Shown in pieces: positions 30,887 to 39,714 of a DNA stretch of 64,000 nucleotides. The position numbers and the translations under genes were made by a program. The stretch comes from JADGNZ01 sp963715895 (GTDB taxonomy: Bacteria > Acidobacteriota > Thermoanaerobaculia > Gp7-AA8): the NCBI GenBank assembly GCA_963715895.1, contig OY970284.1, forward strand, positions 3,410,001 through 3,474,000, in the 5' to 3' direction. The notes below the pieces were generated by a model that was not told the DNA's origin, made no database searches, and was given only the letters and a program-made list of their open reading frames with translations. Position 1 is the stretch's first letter, and every line of letters starts with the position of its first letter.

Positions 30887-32672
30887 ACGCGCGATTGTAC
30901 GGGGCTGGTGGCGCGAGGCGCTCGGCGCGGTCATCGTGCTTGCCTCGCGCATCCTCACCGCGCCGCGTACGCCGTGGGAGAACGACGAGTTTCTCTTCGC
31001 CGAGGCGGTGCGCAAGTTCGATCCGTCGCGGTACCACCCGCATCCGCCGGGTTTCCCGCTGCTGGTCATCATCGGGAAGGTCTTCAACGCCTTCGTCCAC
31101 GATCCGTGGCGTGCGCTGGTCGTCTTCGGCATCGTGGCCGCGCCGGTCGGATTCGTGGCCATCGCCCGTGCCTTCCGGAACTGGATGGACGATCCCGATC
31201 TCGCCGTTTGCGGCGCGCTGCTTTACTACTTCTCCGCCTCGATGCTGGTGCACGGCACCCTGGCCCTCTCCGACGGGCCGGCGATGATGTTCCTCGGCCT
31301 GGCGCTTTTCGCCATCAGCAGTCCGCACGACGAGACGCACGAGCGGAACGCGATCTTCATCGGCATCTGGACGTCTGCCGTCGTCGGAACGCGCCCGCAA
31401 CTGTTCGTGCCGATCGCGCCGATGCTGATCGTGGCGCTGCTTCAGATGCGCACTATGCGGCAGCGCGCGGCGTGCGTGATCGCGTTCGGTCTGGTGTCGG
31501 CCATGTGGTTCCTGCCGCTGGCCGATGCCGCCGGCGGTTTCGAGGCCCTGCGCCTGTACGAGACCAAGCAGATGCAGTACGTCGCCGCGCACGACGCCTC
31601 GGTTTCGCGTGGTGGGATGTCGATGGCACAGCTTGCCGTCCGTTTCGTGCTGCATCCGTGGGGATCGAAGTACGTGACGCTGCCGCTGTTCGCCTGCGTC
31701 ATCTTCGGCGTGGCCGCATTCGTGCGACTCCTGCGCCGCGACCGATGGCGCTCGACGATCCTGCCGCTGGTTGTTTTCTCTTGCATCCAGTTCATTTTCG
31801 AGATCGGTTGGATGGATCCGGCCGACGGCGCGCGCTACAGCCTGCCGGTGATGATCCTGGTCGCGCTCGTGGCCGCGCTCGGCTTCGGCGTCCTTCGTCA
31901 AAGCCTGAAGTTCGCCGCGACGCCGTGGGTGGCGACGGCGATCCTGGCAGCGGCCACGCTGGCCTACGTCTGGCCGCTGGTCGGCGCACGGACGACGGTG
32001 CCGTCGCCTCCTGCTGCCGCCGCGGCGTACGCGAATGCGAATCTGCCGCAGAACAGCGTCATCGGCTACGACATCGCCCTGAAGCCGCACGCCGAGTATC
32101 TGTTGACGCGCTTCCGGCTGCTGCCGATCGAAAAGGCCATCGCCGAGACGTACGATCATCCCGAGGTTCCGCTGGTCCTCTATGCCAACGGCGCGTCGAA
32201 CGGCAGTGGCGCGCATGTCTTCACCTGGCCGGCGAGCGACGCGTACGAGAAGCTGACACGCCAGTTCTACCGCCAGGTGATGGTGGCGCCGCGGGCGCCG
32301 CGGGAGCGCTACCTGCCGGTGCGCGGCGTGTATGCGCTGGAATGGACGACGGGCGGGGATGAGTGGCGGTGGTTGGGACCCGACGCGACCATCCGGCTGC
32401 CGCGCGGGCATGGCAGCGAGGCGGATCTGACGCTTCGGTTCTCGACCGACGTGCCGTACGCGACAAATTCTGTGACGATTTCGATCAACGGGCGCGACGC
32501 CGGCGTGTTCAACGTCGGGAGGGATCCCGTGGTGGCCCGTCTGGCGCTCCCAGCCGAGGGGCTGGTCGACGTCCGGCTGCGATCGTCGCGATCGTTTTCA
32601 CCGGGAGCGCTGCTCCACAATCAGGACCCGCGCACGCTGGCTGTTCAGTTGACGGGCGTCCTCACGCATTAG
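30876..32672 (+). CDS. GT-C-type membrane glycosyltransferase (PMT/ArnT-like)
   Basis: A 598-residue polytopic protein. About ten hydrophobic helices are followed by a C-terminal soluble beta-rich domain (residues about 480-598). The first periplasmic loop has the acidic motif WENDEFLFAEAV that serves as metal or catalytic site in polyprenol-dependent GT-C enzymes, then HPHPPGFPLLVI. It should move a sugar from a polyprenyl-phosphate donor to an acceptor outside the membrane. The following GT2 gene, a DPM-like synthase, could supply that donor. Acceptor and sugar are unknown. Confidence 0.78.
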   Translation: MNSTRAIVRGWWREALGAVIVLASRILTAPRTPWENDEFLFAEAVRKFDPSRYHPHPPGFPLLVIIGKVFNAFVHDPWRALVVFGIVAAPVGFVAIARAFRNWMDDPDLAVCGALLYYFSASMLVHGTLALSDGPAMMFLGLALFAISSPHDETHERNAIFIGIWTSAVVGTRPQLFVPIAPMLIVALLQMRTMRQRAACVIAFGLVSAMWFLPLADAAGGFEALRLYETKQMQYVAAHDASVSRGGMSMAQLAVRFVLHPWGSKYVTLPLFACVIFGVAAFVRLLRRDRWRSTILPLVVFSCIQFIFEIGWMDPADGARYSLPVMILVALVAALGFGVLRQSLKFAATPWVATAILAAATLAYVWPLVGARTTVPSPPAAAAAYANANLPQNSVIGYDIALKPHAEYLLTRFRLLPIEKAIAETYDHPEVPLVLYANGASNGSGAHVFTWPASDAYEKLTRQFYRQVMVAPRAPRERYLPVRGVYALEWTTGGDEWRWLGPDATIRLPRGHGSEADLTLRFSTDVPYATNSVTISINGRDAGVFNVGRDPVVARLALPAEGLVDVRLRSSRSFSPGALLHNQDPRTLAVQLTGVLTH

Positions 32673-32777
32673 GAGTCTGCGCGGCAGAACGTTCTTGCGG
32701 CACTGCTGGCGGAGCCTTGGGCAACCAACGCTGCCGGCCGTGCCGGCCTAGCCGTTTTCCGCGTATGATTGCGGCCA

Positions 32778-33584
32778 GTGCGTAATCGGTCCGTCGCGCT
32801 CGTCATCCCGATGTTCAACGAGGAGTTGAACATCGAACACGCAATGGATGCGGCGGTCGAGGCCTGCACGAAGTACTCCGACGACTACGAGATCATCATC
32901 GTCGACGACGCCTCCACCGACCGCTCGCCGTTCCTCGTGGCCTGCCGTGCCGTGGAGAATCCGCGCATCCGGATGATCCGCCACGAGCGCAACCGGAAGC
33001 TGGGCGGATCGCTCAAGACCGGGTTCGCCGCGGCGACGAAGGATCTTGTCCTCTACATGGACGCTGATCTCCCCTTCGACCCCGACGCCCTCGGCCGAGC
33101 GATGCGCGCCATCGAGGTCACCGGCGCCGACATGATCGCCGGCTACCGCCTCGACCGGACGCTGGAGGGGCCGAAGCGGACGCTTTACTCGTATCTCTAC
33201 AACGGCCTGATCGGCATTTTGTTCGGCTGGCCGCACCGCGACATCAACTTCTCGTTCAAGCTGATGAAGCGCGAGCTGCTGGAGGCGGTGGAGCTGAAGT
33301 CGGAAGGCTCGCTGATCGATGCGGAGCTGATCGTGAAGGCGAAGAATCGCGGCTTCACCATCCAGCAGATCGGCCTCGACTACTTCCCGCGCATTCGCGG
33401 CGAGTCGCACCTCTCCTCGCCGCGGGTGATCCTGAAGATCTTCGTCGAGCTGGTGAAGCTCTATCCCGAGATGCGCGAGCGCGTCTCGCATGAGGAGGTG
33501 GAGCGGGTCGTGCGCGAGAAGCGTGAGGCGGCCGGCGGCGCCACCGTGCTTTCGGACATCGACGAGCAGCCGCACACCGCGTGA
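32778..33584 (+). CDS. GT2 glycosyltransferase, polyprenyl-phosphate mannose/glucose synthase-like
   Basis: A protein of about 268 residues. VALVIPMFNEELNIE is the nucleotide-binding strand, IIIVDDASTDRS the first acidic motif, LVLYMDADLPFDPDAL the DxD metal site, and INFSFKLMKRELLEAV the acceptor region of DPM/DPG-like family 2 enzymes. No membrane helices follow, so it probably works on the cytoplasmic face to load polyprenyl phosphate. GTG 32778 is taken as start; a TTG at 32769 is also in frame. A TATGAT lies just upstream. Its stop overlaps the next gene's GTG. Confidence 0.87.
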   Translation: MRNRSVALVIPMFNEELNIEHAMDAAVEACTKYSDDYEIIIVDDASTDRSPFLVACRAVENPRIRMIRHERNRKLGGSLKTGFAAATKDLVLYMDADLPFDPDALGRAMRAIEVTGADMIAGYRLDRTLEGPKRTLYSYLYNGLIGILFGWPHRDINFSFKLMKRELLEAVELKSEGSLIDAELIVKAKNRGFTIQQIGLDYFPRIRGESHLSSPRVILKIFVELVKLYPEMRERVSHEEVERVVREKREAAGGATVLSDIDEQPHTA

Positions 33585-34342
33585 GCGCGCCGGTGGTGAA
33601 GCGTCTCATCGTAACCGCGGATGATGCCGGCCTTCATCGCGGGATGACCGAGGGAGCGATTCGCGCGCATCGCGAGGGGATCGTTACCGCTTGCAGCGTT
33701 GTCGCGAATGGGGCCGCGTTCGACGATGCGGTGGCGCGCCTGCGCGAGGTGCCGTCGCTCGAAGTGGGCGTCCATCTGACCCTCGTCGAGGAGCGCTCGC
33801 TCACCGGGATGCGTTTCCCGAAGTCGTATGCCGGCTTCGTGCTGGGGCGAAAGGATTTCGCGGCGATCGAGCGGGAGTTGCGCGCACAGATCGAGCGCGT
33901 CCTCGCAACGGGCCTGCGTGTGACGCACCTCAACGGACATCAGCACCTGCACATGTGGCCGGGGGTATTCGGCATCGCCACCCGCCTGGCGAACGACTAC
34001 GGCATCGGCTACGTGCGGCGCGTGCGCGATCGGGGCGGAAAGGGAGGGATCGTCAGACGGCTGTCGATCTCTGCCCTGAATGCATTCGGTTCCGTCGGGT
34101 CGACGATCGGCGTGATGGAGGCGGGCCATCTCACCGCCGATCGCATCATCGACCTGCTGTCCTTTGTCCATGGCACGACAGAGCTGGTCACGCATCCAGG
34201 CGTCGCGGTGGAAGGCTATTCACACTGGCGATACGCGTGGGATGTCGAGACGGCGGCTCTCTGCGATCCGCGCGTGCGCCGGGCCATTGTCGATGCGCGT
34301 ATCGAGTTGTGCAGGCCTAGCGAACCTCCAACCAGCGACTGA
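33581..34342 (+). CDS. ChbG/HpnK (YdjC) family carbohydrate deacetylase
   Basis: A 253-residue metal hydrolase that removes acetyl groups from sugars or hopanoid-linked sugars. Family markers are KRLIVTADDAGLHRGMTEGAIRAHREG with the Asp pair, VGVHLTLVEE with a metal His, THLNGHQHLHMWPGVF with the HxxH-type site, and TTELVTHPGV. GTG 33581 overlaps the previous stop as GTGA, so it is translated with the GT2. With the GT-C and methyltransferase it points to a lipid-linked or surface glycan pathway. It ends convergently, overlapping the next gene by 26 bases. Confidence 0.9.
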   Translation: MSAPVVKRLIVTADDAGLHRGMTEGAIRAHREGIVTACSVVANGAAFDDAVARLREVPSLEVGVHLTLVEERSLTGMRFPKSYAGFVLGRKDFAAIERELRAQIERVLATGLRVTHLNGHQHLHMWPGVFGIATRLANDYGIGYVRRVRDRGGKGGIVRRLSISALNAFGSVGSTIGVMEAGHLTADRIIDLLSFVHGTTELVTHPGVAVEGYSHWRYAWDVETAALCDPRVRRAIVDARIELCRPSEPPTSD

Positions 34343-36338
34343 ACTCCGACGTTTGTGTCAGGAGTCCCTCGGAGATTCCTTCCGGTTTCATCAATCCAAC
34401 CGGCGGTTTGGCGAAGCCGACGTAGTTGATCCGCGTCGCGGTGGCGCTGATGAACTGGCCGGTCAGATCGCCCGCGGCCTCGAAGTGGAAGTGCGGCGGC
34501 GTCAACACCTGGATTGAACCGAGCGACCGCTGCCCTTCGCCGTAGCCCGACGGGTCGCCGGTATCGTTCGCGTAGAAATGGATGGCCGCGTTGAAGAGGC
34601 CGGTGACACTCTTGGGCAGGTCGCCCTCGATGACCGTTTTGCCGGAGACGGGGTCGTAATGCGCGAGCGTCAGCACCGGCACGGCAATCGTACCGTTCCC
34701 TCCATCCGGGGTGGGTCCGTCGAGTCCGACGTCGATGCCCAGCAGCTTGTTGCCCCAGATCCGGTTATCGCGGATGGCGACGTCGGCGACGCCGCCGGCG
34801 ACGGAGACGCCGCTCTCGCCATTGAACGCGATCACGTTCGCCCCGGAGGCCGGATTTTCTCCTGCGATCGTGTAGCCCCCGGCGCCGATGTCGGAGCCGT
34901 AGCCGCCCGCTCCGACGAGGATGCCGCTGGCGCCGTTCGGCAGCGGGTCGTCGGAGTGCGCTTTGACGCCGATGCGGTTGTTGGAGGCGTTGAGGCGGCC
35001 GGAGAGGCCGAAGATTCCGCTGTGCGTGTTTCCGGAGATGACGGAGCTGTAAATGGTGGTCGCGCCGAGCGCCGAATTGAAGTTGGTTCCATTCGGTACC
35101 GAAATGCCGATGCCGCGCGCGTTCGGGCGCGCCTGCGATCCGGTGGGGTCGGTGCCGATGAATAGATCGTGCAGGGTGCTGCCGCTGTATTTCGGGCAGG
35201 CTGGCGTTTCCGGCGTGGCGATCACGGAGAGGCCGTTGCGCTGGAAGCTGTTGATGGCCATGTTGGCGATCTCGGCGTTGCAACTGGTGATGAGCAGGCC
35301 GTCCCCATCGACCGTACCACCGCCGCTGATCTCGATCTCCGGACCGTTGACGTTGGTGTCGCCAAAGAAGGCGGTCTGCGTTGCGCCGTCGACGCGAACG
35401 CCCGGCGCTGTGAGAATCGGTAGCGGCGAAGTAACCCGGATCGTTTTCCAGGCCGTCGCCGATCCCTCGGCAATGCGGAAGGCGATCGCGCAGAGCGTCG
35501 TGCTATCGCAGTGCGCGTTGGCGTCGAGGATGGCCTGGCGGAGCGAGCCGGCACCGTCATCGGCGGTGGTGGTGACGTATTCGGTGTCGTAGAGCTGCAC
35601 CGTGATCGTCCTCGTGTTCGACGCCGCATCGAAGTCGTGCTCGCGCTCCGTCGCGGTGGCGGTAAAGACGATCGATCCGCTGCCGTACATGGCCGGAGCG
35701 ACGAGCGTTACCTTGAACGCAGGCTGCGGAATCGAGAAGGGCAGCGTATCGAGATGACAGACGATGCGGCCTGCCGTCGTGCTGCTGCAGGCCGCCGGCA
35801 GCGACTGCACGACGGCATCAGGACGGAAGTCGATGGTTAGGTCGACGTCGTGCGCATCGACGGTGTCGATGTTGTTGAGAAAAATCGAGAGGACGAACGG
35901 GAGTCCGAGGTCCTGTTGCGCCGGTCCGGACAGATTCACGGTGACGTCGGGATCAGGCGAGACCGTCAGCGTCTGTGAGGCGCTGTTGTCGGAGGGATTG
36001 GGATCGGATGCGTCGCTGGCCACTGAGGCGTTGATGGTGATGGGACCGGGGGTGTCGGGTGCCGGAAACTGCACGGTGAACGTTCGCGTCTGGCCGGCGG
36101 GGATGTTGCCCAGCGTGCAATTGCACGTGACGTCGACGGACGACGTAGGCGTGACCACGACGTTCGACGCCACGTCAGGACCGGCGTTGTGCACCGCGAA
36201 CCCGGTGAACCACCTGACTCCGGCGCGTATGACTGTGGACGAGGGGGGAGGCGAGGTCAGCGTGAGGTCGGCGTTTGATGCAAAGAGAGGCGCCGCCGCA
36301 AAGAGAAGCACCGCGATTGTCTTCATTCGAATGAGCAT
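34317..36338 (-). CDS. Large secreted DUF11 / parallel beta-helix protein (copy 1)
   Basis: A 673-residue protein with a signal peptide (KTIAVLLFAAAPLFAS) and two DUF11-like Ig domains (GPDVASNVVVTPT...GQTRTFTVQF; DPDVTVNLSGPAQQDLG) in the first 260 residues. Then comes the CSLREAILxAN-like motif of beta-helix repeat proteins (DGAGSLRQAILDANAHC), followed by a right-handed beta-helix region with GNTHSGIFGLSGR, NRIGVKAHS and NRIWGNKLLGIDVGLDG. The C-terminus ends FLTQTSEFSRW-like (LLTQTSEFSRWLEVR). It is likely a surface or extracellular protein. A second copy starts 15 bases upstream. Confidence 0.8.
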   Translation of the reverse strand: MLIRMKTIAVLLFAAAPLFASNADLTLTSPPPSSTVIRAGVRWFTGFAVHNAGPDVASNVVVTPTSSVDVTCNCTLGNIPAGQTRTFTVQFPAPDTPGPITINASVASDASDPNPSDNSASQTLTVSPDPDVTVNLSGPAQQDLGLPFVLSIFLNNIDTVDAHDVDLTIDFRPDAVVQSLPAACSSTTAGRIVCHLDTLPFSIPQPAFKVTLVAPAMYGSGSIVFTATATEREHDFDAASNTRTITVQLYDTEYVTTTADDGAGSLRQAILDANAHCDSTTLCAIAFRIAEGSATAWKTIRVTSPLPILTAPGVRVDGATQTAFFGDTNVNGPEIEISGGGTVDGDGLLITSCNAEIANMAINSFQRNGLSVIATPETPACPKYSGSTLHDLFIGTDPTGSQARPNARGIGISVPNGTNFNSALGATTIYSSVISGNTHSGIFGLSGRLNASNNRIGVKAHSDDPLPNGASGILVGAGGYGSDIGAGGYTIAGENPASGANVIAFNGESGVSVAGGVADVAIRDNRIWGNKLLGIDVGLDGPTPDGGNGTIAVPVLTLAHYDPVSGKTVIEGDLPKSVTGLFNAAIHFYANDTGDPSGYGEGQRSLGSIQVLTPPHFHFEAAGDLTGQFISATATRINYVGFAKPPVGLMKPEGISEGLLTQTSEFSRWLEVR

Positions 36339-36353
36339 GTTGTTCTCGGGGGG

Positions 36354-38360
36354 TTAGCGGACTTCCACCCAACGGCTGAACTCCGACGTCTGTGTCAGAA
36401 ATCCCTGGTCGATCCCTTCCGGCCTTGCGAAGCCGACGTAGTACACATTCGTCGCCGTGGCTGTGATGAATTGTCCTGTCAGGTCGCCGTCAGCCTCGAA
36501 CCGGAAATGCGTCGGCGAGGTGAAGTTGGCGTTCCTCGTCGTCCCGATGGGCCGCTGTCCCTGGCCAAACCCCGATGGCTCGGCGGCGTCATTCGCATAC
36601 AGGTCGATCGGGTAGAGCTCTGGCTCTAACTGCTGCGGATGCTGGACCGATGTCTCGCCTTCGATGATCGTCTTCTTCGACACCGGGTCGTAATGCGCGA
36701 GAGTCAGCGTCGGTGCTGCGACCACGATGCCATTCTCCGACTTCGTCGACAGCGTCGGCCCGTCGAGGCCGATGTCGATCCCCAGTCCGCCATTGCTCCA
36801 GATCCTATTGCCGCGGACCGAGACGGTTTGTACACCGGTGGCGATGGCCACGCCCATCTCGCCATTGAAGGCGATCACGTTTCCGGGCACGCTGGTGATG
36901 ACGTCGGATCCGATGGCCGATCCATAGCCACCCGTGCCGACGAAGATGCCGCTGGCGCCGTTCGGGAGCGGCTCATCGCCGTGCGCTTTGACCCCGATGC
37001 GATTGCCCCAGATAGTCACAAATCCCGACAGATCGAAAATGCCGCTATGGATGTTGCCCGAGATCACGCAGTCGTGAATGAGCGCGCCGCCGCCGAGCTT
37101 GAAGAAGCCGTCTCCGTTCGGGATGGAAATCCCGATGCCGCGCCCATTCGACCGCGCTTCGGAACCGGTGGGATCGGTGCCGATGAAGAGGTGATGAAGC
37201 TCCGGAAACGGGAAGCAGTTTGCATTGTGCGCATCGACGACAGAGATACCGTTGCCCCGGAAGCCGCCGATGGCGAGATTGGCGACCTCGGTTCTGCATC
37301 CTTCGATGGTCAGCCCGTCACCGTCGACGTTTCCACCGCCGCTGATCTCAATGTCCGGACCGCCGGCATTCGTGTCTCCGAAGGCGCTGCTCTGGGTGGC
37401 ACCGTCGATCTGGATATCCGAGGCCGTCACCGCCGGAAGCGGCGAGGTGATGCGGATCGTCTTCCATCCGTTCGCCGAGGGCGTCTCGATGCGGAAGGAG
37501 ATCCGGAGCGGACCGCTGGCGGCATTGGCGTCGAGGATGGCCTGTCGCAGCGAACCGGTGCCATCGTCCTCGGTCGAGGTGACGATGAAGGGGCGGACGA
37601 GCGGCGCGAGGGCCGTGGCTGTGTTCGAGGCCGGATCGAAGTCGTGCTCGTGCTCCGCCGCGGAAACGGCGAACGAGATCCCTCCGTCGCCATACGTTGG
37701 CGGCGCGACCAGCGTGACCAGGAAGAGAGGCTGTGCACTGATCAGCGAGCTATGCGCGAGGGTATCGACGTGGCAGACGATGTGGCCGGCCACGGCGCTG
37801 CTGCAGCCGGTTGGAAGCGACTTGATGCCCGTGTCCGAACGGAAGTCGACGGTCACGTCGACGTCGTGCGCGGCGATCGAAGACGGGTTGAGCACGTAGA
37901 TCTCCAACAGAAAGGGAAGCGCGAGGTCCGATTTCGCAGGCACAGCGAGGTAGGTCACAACGTCCGGATCCGGCGAGACGGTGAATATCGTCGACGCGCT
38001 GTTGTTGCCAGGGTTCGGATCGGGAGTGCTGCTCGTCACGGAGGCGGTGATGGTCACGTCGCCAGGGGTATCAGGGAAGAGCAGGCCGAAGAAGATCTGG
38101 TGATCGCCGGCGCCCACGCGGCCATCCATGACGATGCAGCCCTTTTCGCAATGGGTAGACACGCCGCCTGTGGCGGTGATGGTCACGAATACATTCGCGG
38201 CGATGTCGGGACCGCTGTTGTGCAGAGTAAAAAACAGCGATTCCCCCACAGAGCCGGTCAGGACGGTTCTGGGAGGCATGGCCGTGAGGCTCAGATCGGC
38301 GTCGGCGAAGACGGCGGTCGAGCAAATGGCGAGCACGGCGGCGAGTGCCAGAGTCTTCAT
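36354..38360 (-). CDS. Large secreted DUF11 / parallel beta-helix protein (copy 2)
   Basis: A 668-residue paralogue of the downstream gene, co-linear in all parts: signal peptide (LALAAVLAICSTAVFA), DUF11-like domains (NSGPDIAANVFVTIT; DPDVVTYLAVPAKSDLALPF), DGTGSLRQAILDANAA, beta-helix core (NIHSGIFDLSGF, NRIGVKAHGDEPLPNGASG, NRIWSNGGLGIDIGLDG) and FLTQTSEFSRWVEVR at the end. The two are separated by 15 bases and probably arose by tandem duplication and then diverged. It is the first gene of the pair. No linked secretion system is visible. Confidence 0.8.
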   Translation of the reverse strand: MKTLALAAVLAICSTAVFADADLSLTAMPPRTVLTGSVGESLFFTLHNSGPDIAANVFVTITATGGVSTHCEKGCIVMDGRVGAGDHQIFFGLLFPDTPGDVTITASVTSSTPDPNPGNNSASTIFTVSPDPDVVTYLAVPAKSDLALPFLLEIYVLNPSSIAAHDVDVTVDFRSDTGIKSLPTGCSSAVAGHIVCHVDTLAHSSLISAQPLFLVTLVAPPTYGDGGISFAVSAAEHEHDFDPASNTATALAPLVRPFIVTSTEDDGTGSLRQAILDANAASGPLRISFRIETPSANGWKTIRITSPLPAVTASDIQIDGATQSSAFGDTNAGGPDIEISGGGNVDGDGLTIEGCRTEVANLAIGGFRGNGISVVDAHNANCFPFPELHHLFIGTDPTGSEARSNGRGIGISIPNGDGFFKLGGGALIHDCVISGNIHSGIFDLSGFVTIWGNRIGVKAHGDEPLPNGASGIFVGTGGYGSAIGSDVITSVPGNVIAFNGEMGVAIATGVQTVSVRGNRIWSNGGLGIDIGLDGPTLSTKSENGIVVAAPTLTLAHYDPVSKKTIIEGETSVQHPQQLEPELYPIDLYANDAAEPSGFGQGQRPIGTTRNANFTSPTHFRFEADGDLTGQFITATATNVYYVGFARPEGIDQGFLTQTSEFSRWVEVR

Positions 38361-38439
38361 GTGAATAAGAATAGACCAATGCAGATCAACTCGTTTGTGA
38401 CGCTTCGCGATGGGTTGAGTCCTACCGGACTTCCCCGCC

Positions 38440-38445
38440 TATAAT
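38440..38445 (+). promoter_or_regulatory. -10 hexamer (TATAAT) before the dehydrogenase gene
   Basis: TATAAT ends 10 nt before ATG 38456 with only CCGCGCCCCT between, so the mRNA would be nearly leaderless. A TTGAGT at 38415-38420 is a possible -35 with 19-bp spacing. Confidence 0.55.
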
Positions 38446-38455
38446 CCGCGCCCCT

Positions 38456-39514
38456 ATGACCACGCGCAGAATCGCAGTCATCCCCGGCGACGGAATCGGC
38501 CCCGAAGTCATCGAGGCCGGTCTTGGCGTCCTCAACCGCGTCAACGACGCCCGCAAGCTCGGCCTCGAGCTCGTCCACTTCGGCTGGAACGCCGACGAGT
38601 ACCTCCGCACCGGCGTCTCCATCCCGCCCGGCGGGATGGACGACATCCGCAACAATTACGCGGCCGTCTACCTCGGCGCGTTCGGCGATCCCCGCATCCC
38701 CGACATGAAGCATGCCGCTGACATCCTCCTCGGCATGCGCTTCCAGCTCGATCTCTACGTCAACTACCGTCCCGTGAAGCTGCTCAACGAGCGTCTCTGC
38801 CCGTTGAAAGGGAAGGGACGGGAGGACATCGACTTCGTCATCTTCCGCGAGAACACCGAAGGCGCCTATGTCGGCATGGGCGGCAACTTCAAGAAGGGGA
38901 CGAGCGAGGAGATCGCCATCCAGGAAGATGTCTCCACGCGCAAAGGGGTGGAGCGGATCATCCGCTACGCCTTCCAGTTCGCGAAGGAGACCGGCCGCAA
39001 GTCGGTCTGCATGTCGGACAAGAACAACGTCATGCGCTTCGGCGGCGATCTCTGGATGCGCACCTTCGAAGAGGTGGCGAAGGAGTATCACGGCATCGAG
39101 CACTTCCACATGTTCGTCGACGCGCTGACGATGCAGATGGTGCGCGCGCCGGAGATGTTCGAGGTGATCGTGACGAACAACATGTTCGGCGACATCGTCA
39201 CCGACCTCGGCGCCGCCCTGCAGGGCGGCCTGGGGATGGCCGCGTCAGGCAACATCCACCCCGGCAAGGTGTCGCTCTTCGAGCCGATCCACGGGTCGGC
39301 GCCGAAATACGCCGGGAAGGACGTCGCCAACCCGATCGGCGCCATCCTCACCGCCGCGATGATGCTCGAATACCTCGGTCACCCCGCCGAAGCCGGCGTC
39401 ATCGAACGGGCGGTGGTCGCCGCGATCGATGCGAATGAGACGACGCACGACCTCGGCGGCACGCTGGGGACACGGGCGGCGGGGGCGGCGGTGGTGGGGC
39501 GGTTGGAGTTGTAG
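38456..39514 (+). CDS. Isocitrate/isopropylmalate dehydrogenase family protein
   Basis: A 352-residue NAD(P)-dependent beta-decarboxylating dehydrogenase. RIAVIPGDGIGPEVIEAGLGVL is the N-terminal block, GAFGDPRIPD the substrate loop, LDLYVNYRPVKL carries the substrate-binding arginine, FRENTEGAYVGMGG is the phosphate or carboxylate loop, and TNNMFGDIVTDLGAALQGGLGMAASGNI holds the metal-binding aspartates. Sequence is closer to LeuB/tartrate dehydrogenase-like members than to the classical isocitrate enzyme; leuC and leuD are not adjacent, so the true substrate is uncertain. Confidence 0.88.
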   Translation: MTTRRIAVIPGDGIGPEVIEAGLGVLNRVNDARKLGLELVHFGWNADEYLRTGVSIPPGGMDDIRNNYAAVYLGAFGDPRIPDMKHAADILLGMRFQLDLYVNYRPVKLLNERLCPLKGKGREDIDFVIFRENTEGAYVGMGGNFKKGTSEEIAIQEDVSTRKGVERIIRYAFQFAKETGRKSVCMSDKNNVMRFGGDLWMRTFEEVAKEYHGIEHFHMFVDALTMQMVRAPEMFEVIVTNNMFGDIVTDLGAALQGGLGMAASGNIHPGKVSLFEPIHGSAPKYAGKDVANPIGAILTAAMMLEYLGHPAEAGVIERAVVAAIDANETTHDLGGTLGTRAAGAAVVGRLEL

Positions 39515-39524
39515 GACTGTAGGA

Positions 39525-39603
39525 GTCACGCGGAGGCGCGGAGTCCGCGGAGAGAGAACGTCCTCATTACATCCTCCGCGTCTCCGCGCCTCCGCGTGAT
39601 CAC
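39525..39603. repeat. CGCGGAGGCGCGGAG-type inverted repeat, second copy
   Basis: GTCACGCGGAGGCGCGGAG mirrors CTCCGCGCCTCCGCGTGAT around a purine-rich middle. It sits between two head-to-tail genes and could terminate the dehydrogenase transcript. Confidence 0.75.
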
Positions 39604-39714
39604 AGACTGGGAATTGGCGGCGGATATATGCTGTCCAAAGTTAAGTTGGCAGATGCCCGAGAGGGCGTCGCGGTTCAATAAGTTCGATCCCCAAACAAAC
39701 CTGAAGGAGAACGT

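Noticed and set aside
30549..32411. A 620-residue minus-strand ORF opposite the GT-C gene
   Set aside because: Its Arg/His/Asp-rich composition is that of an antisense frame, while the plus frame shows membrane helices and a GT-C motif.
36639..38444. A 601-residue plus-strand ORF opposite the beta-helix gene
   Set aside because: Low-complexity Arg/Asp-rich translation without motifs; the minus frame has a signal peptide and known domains.
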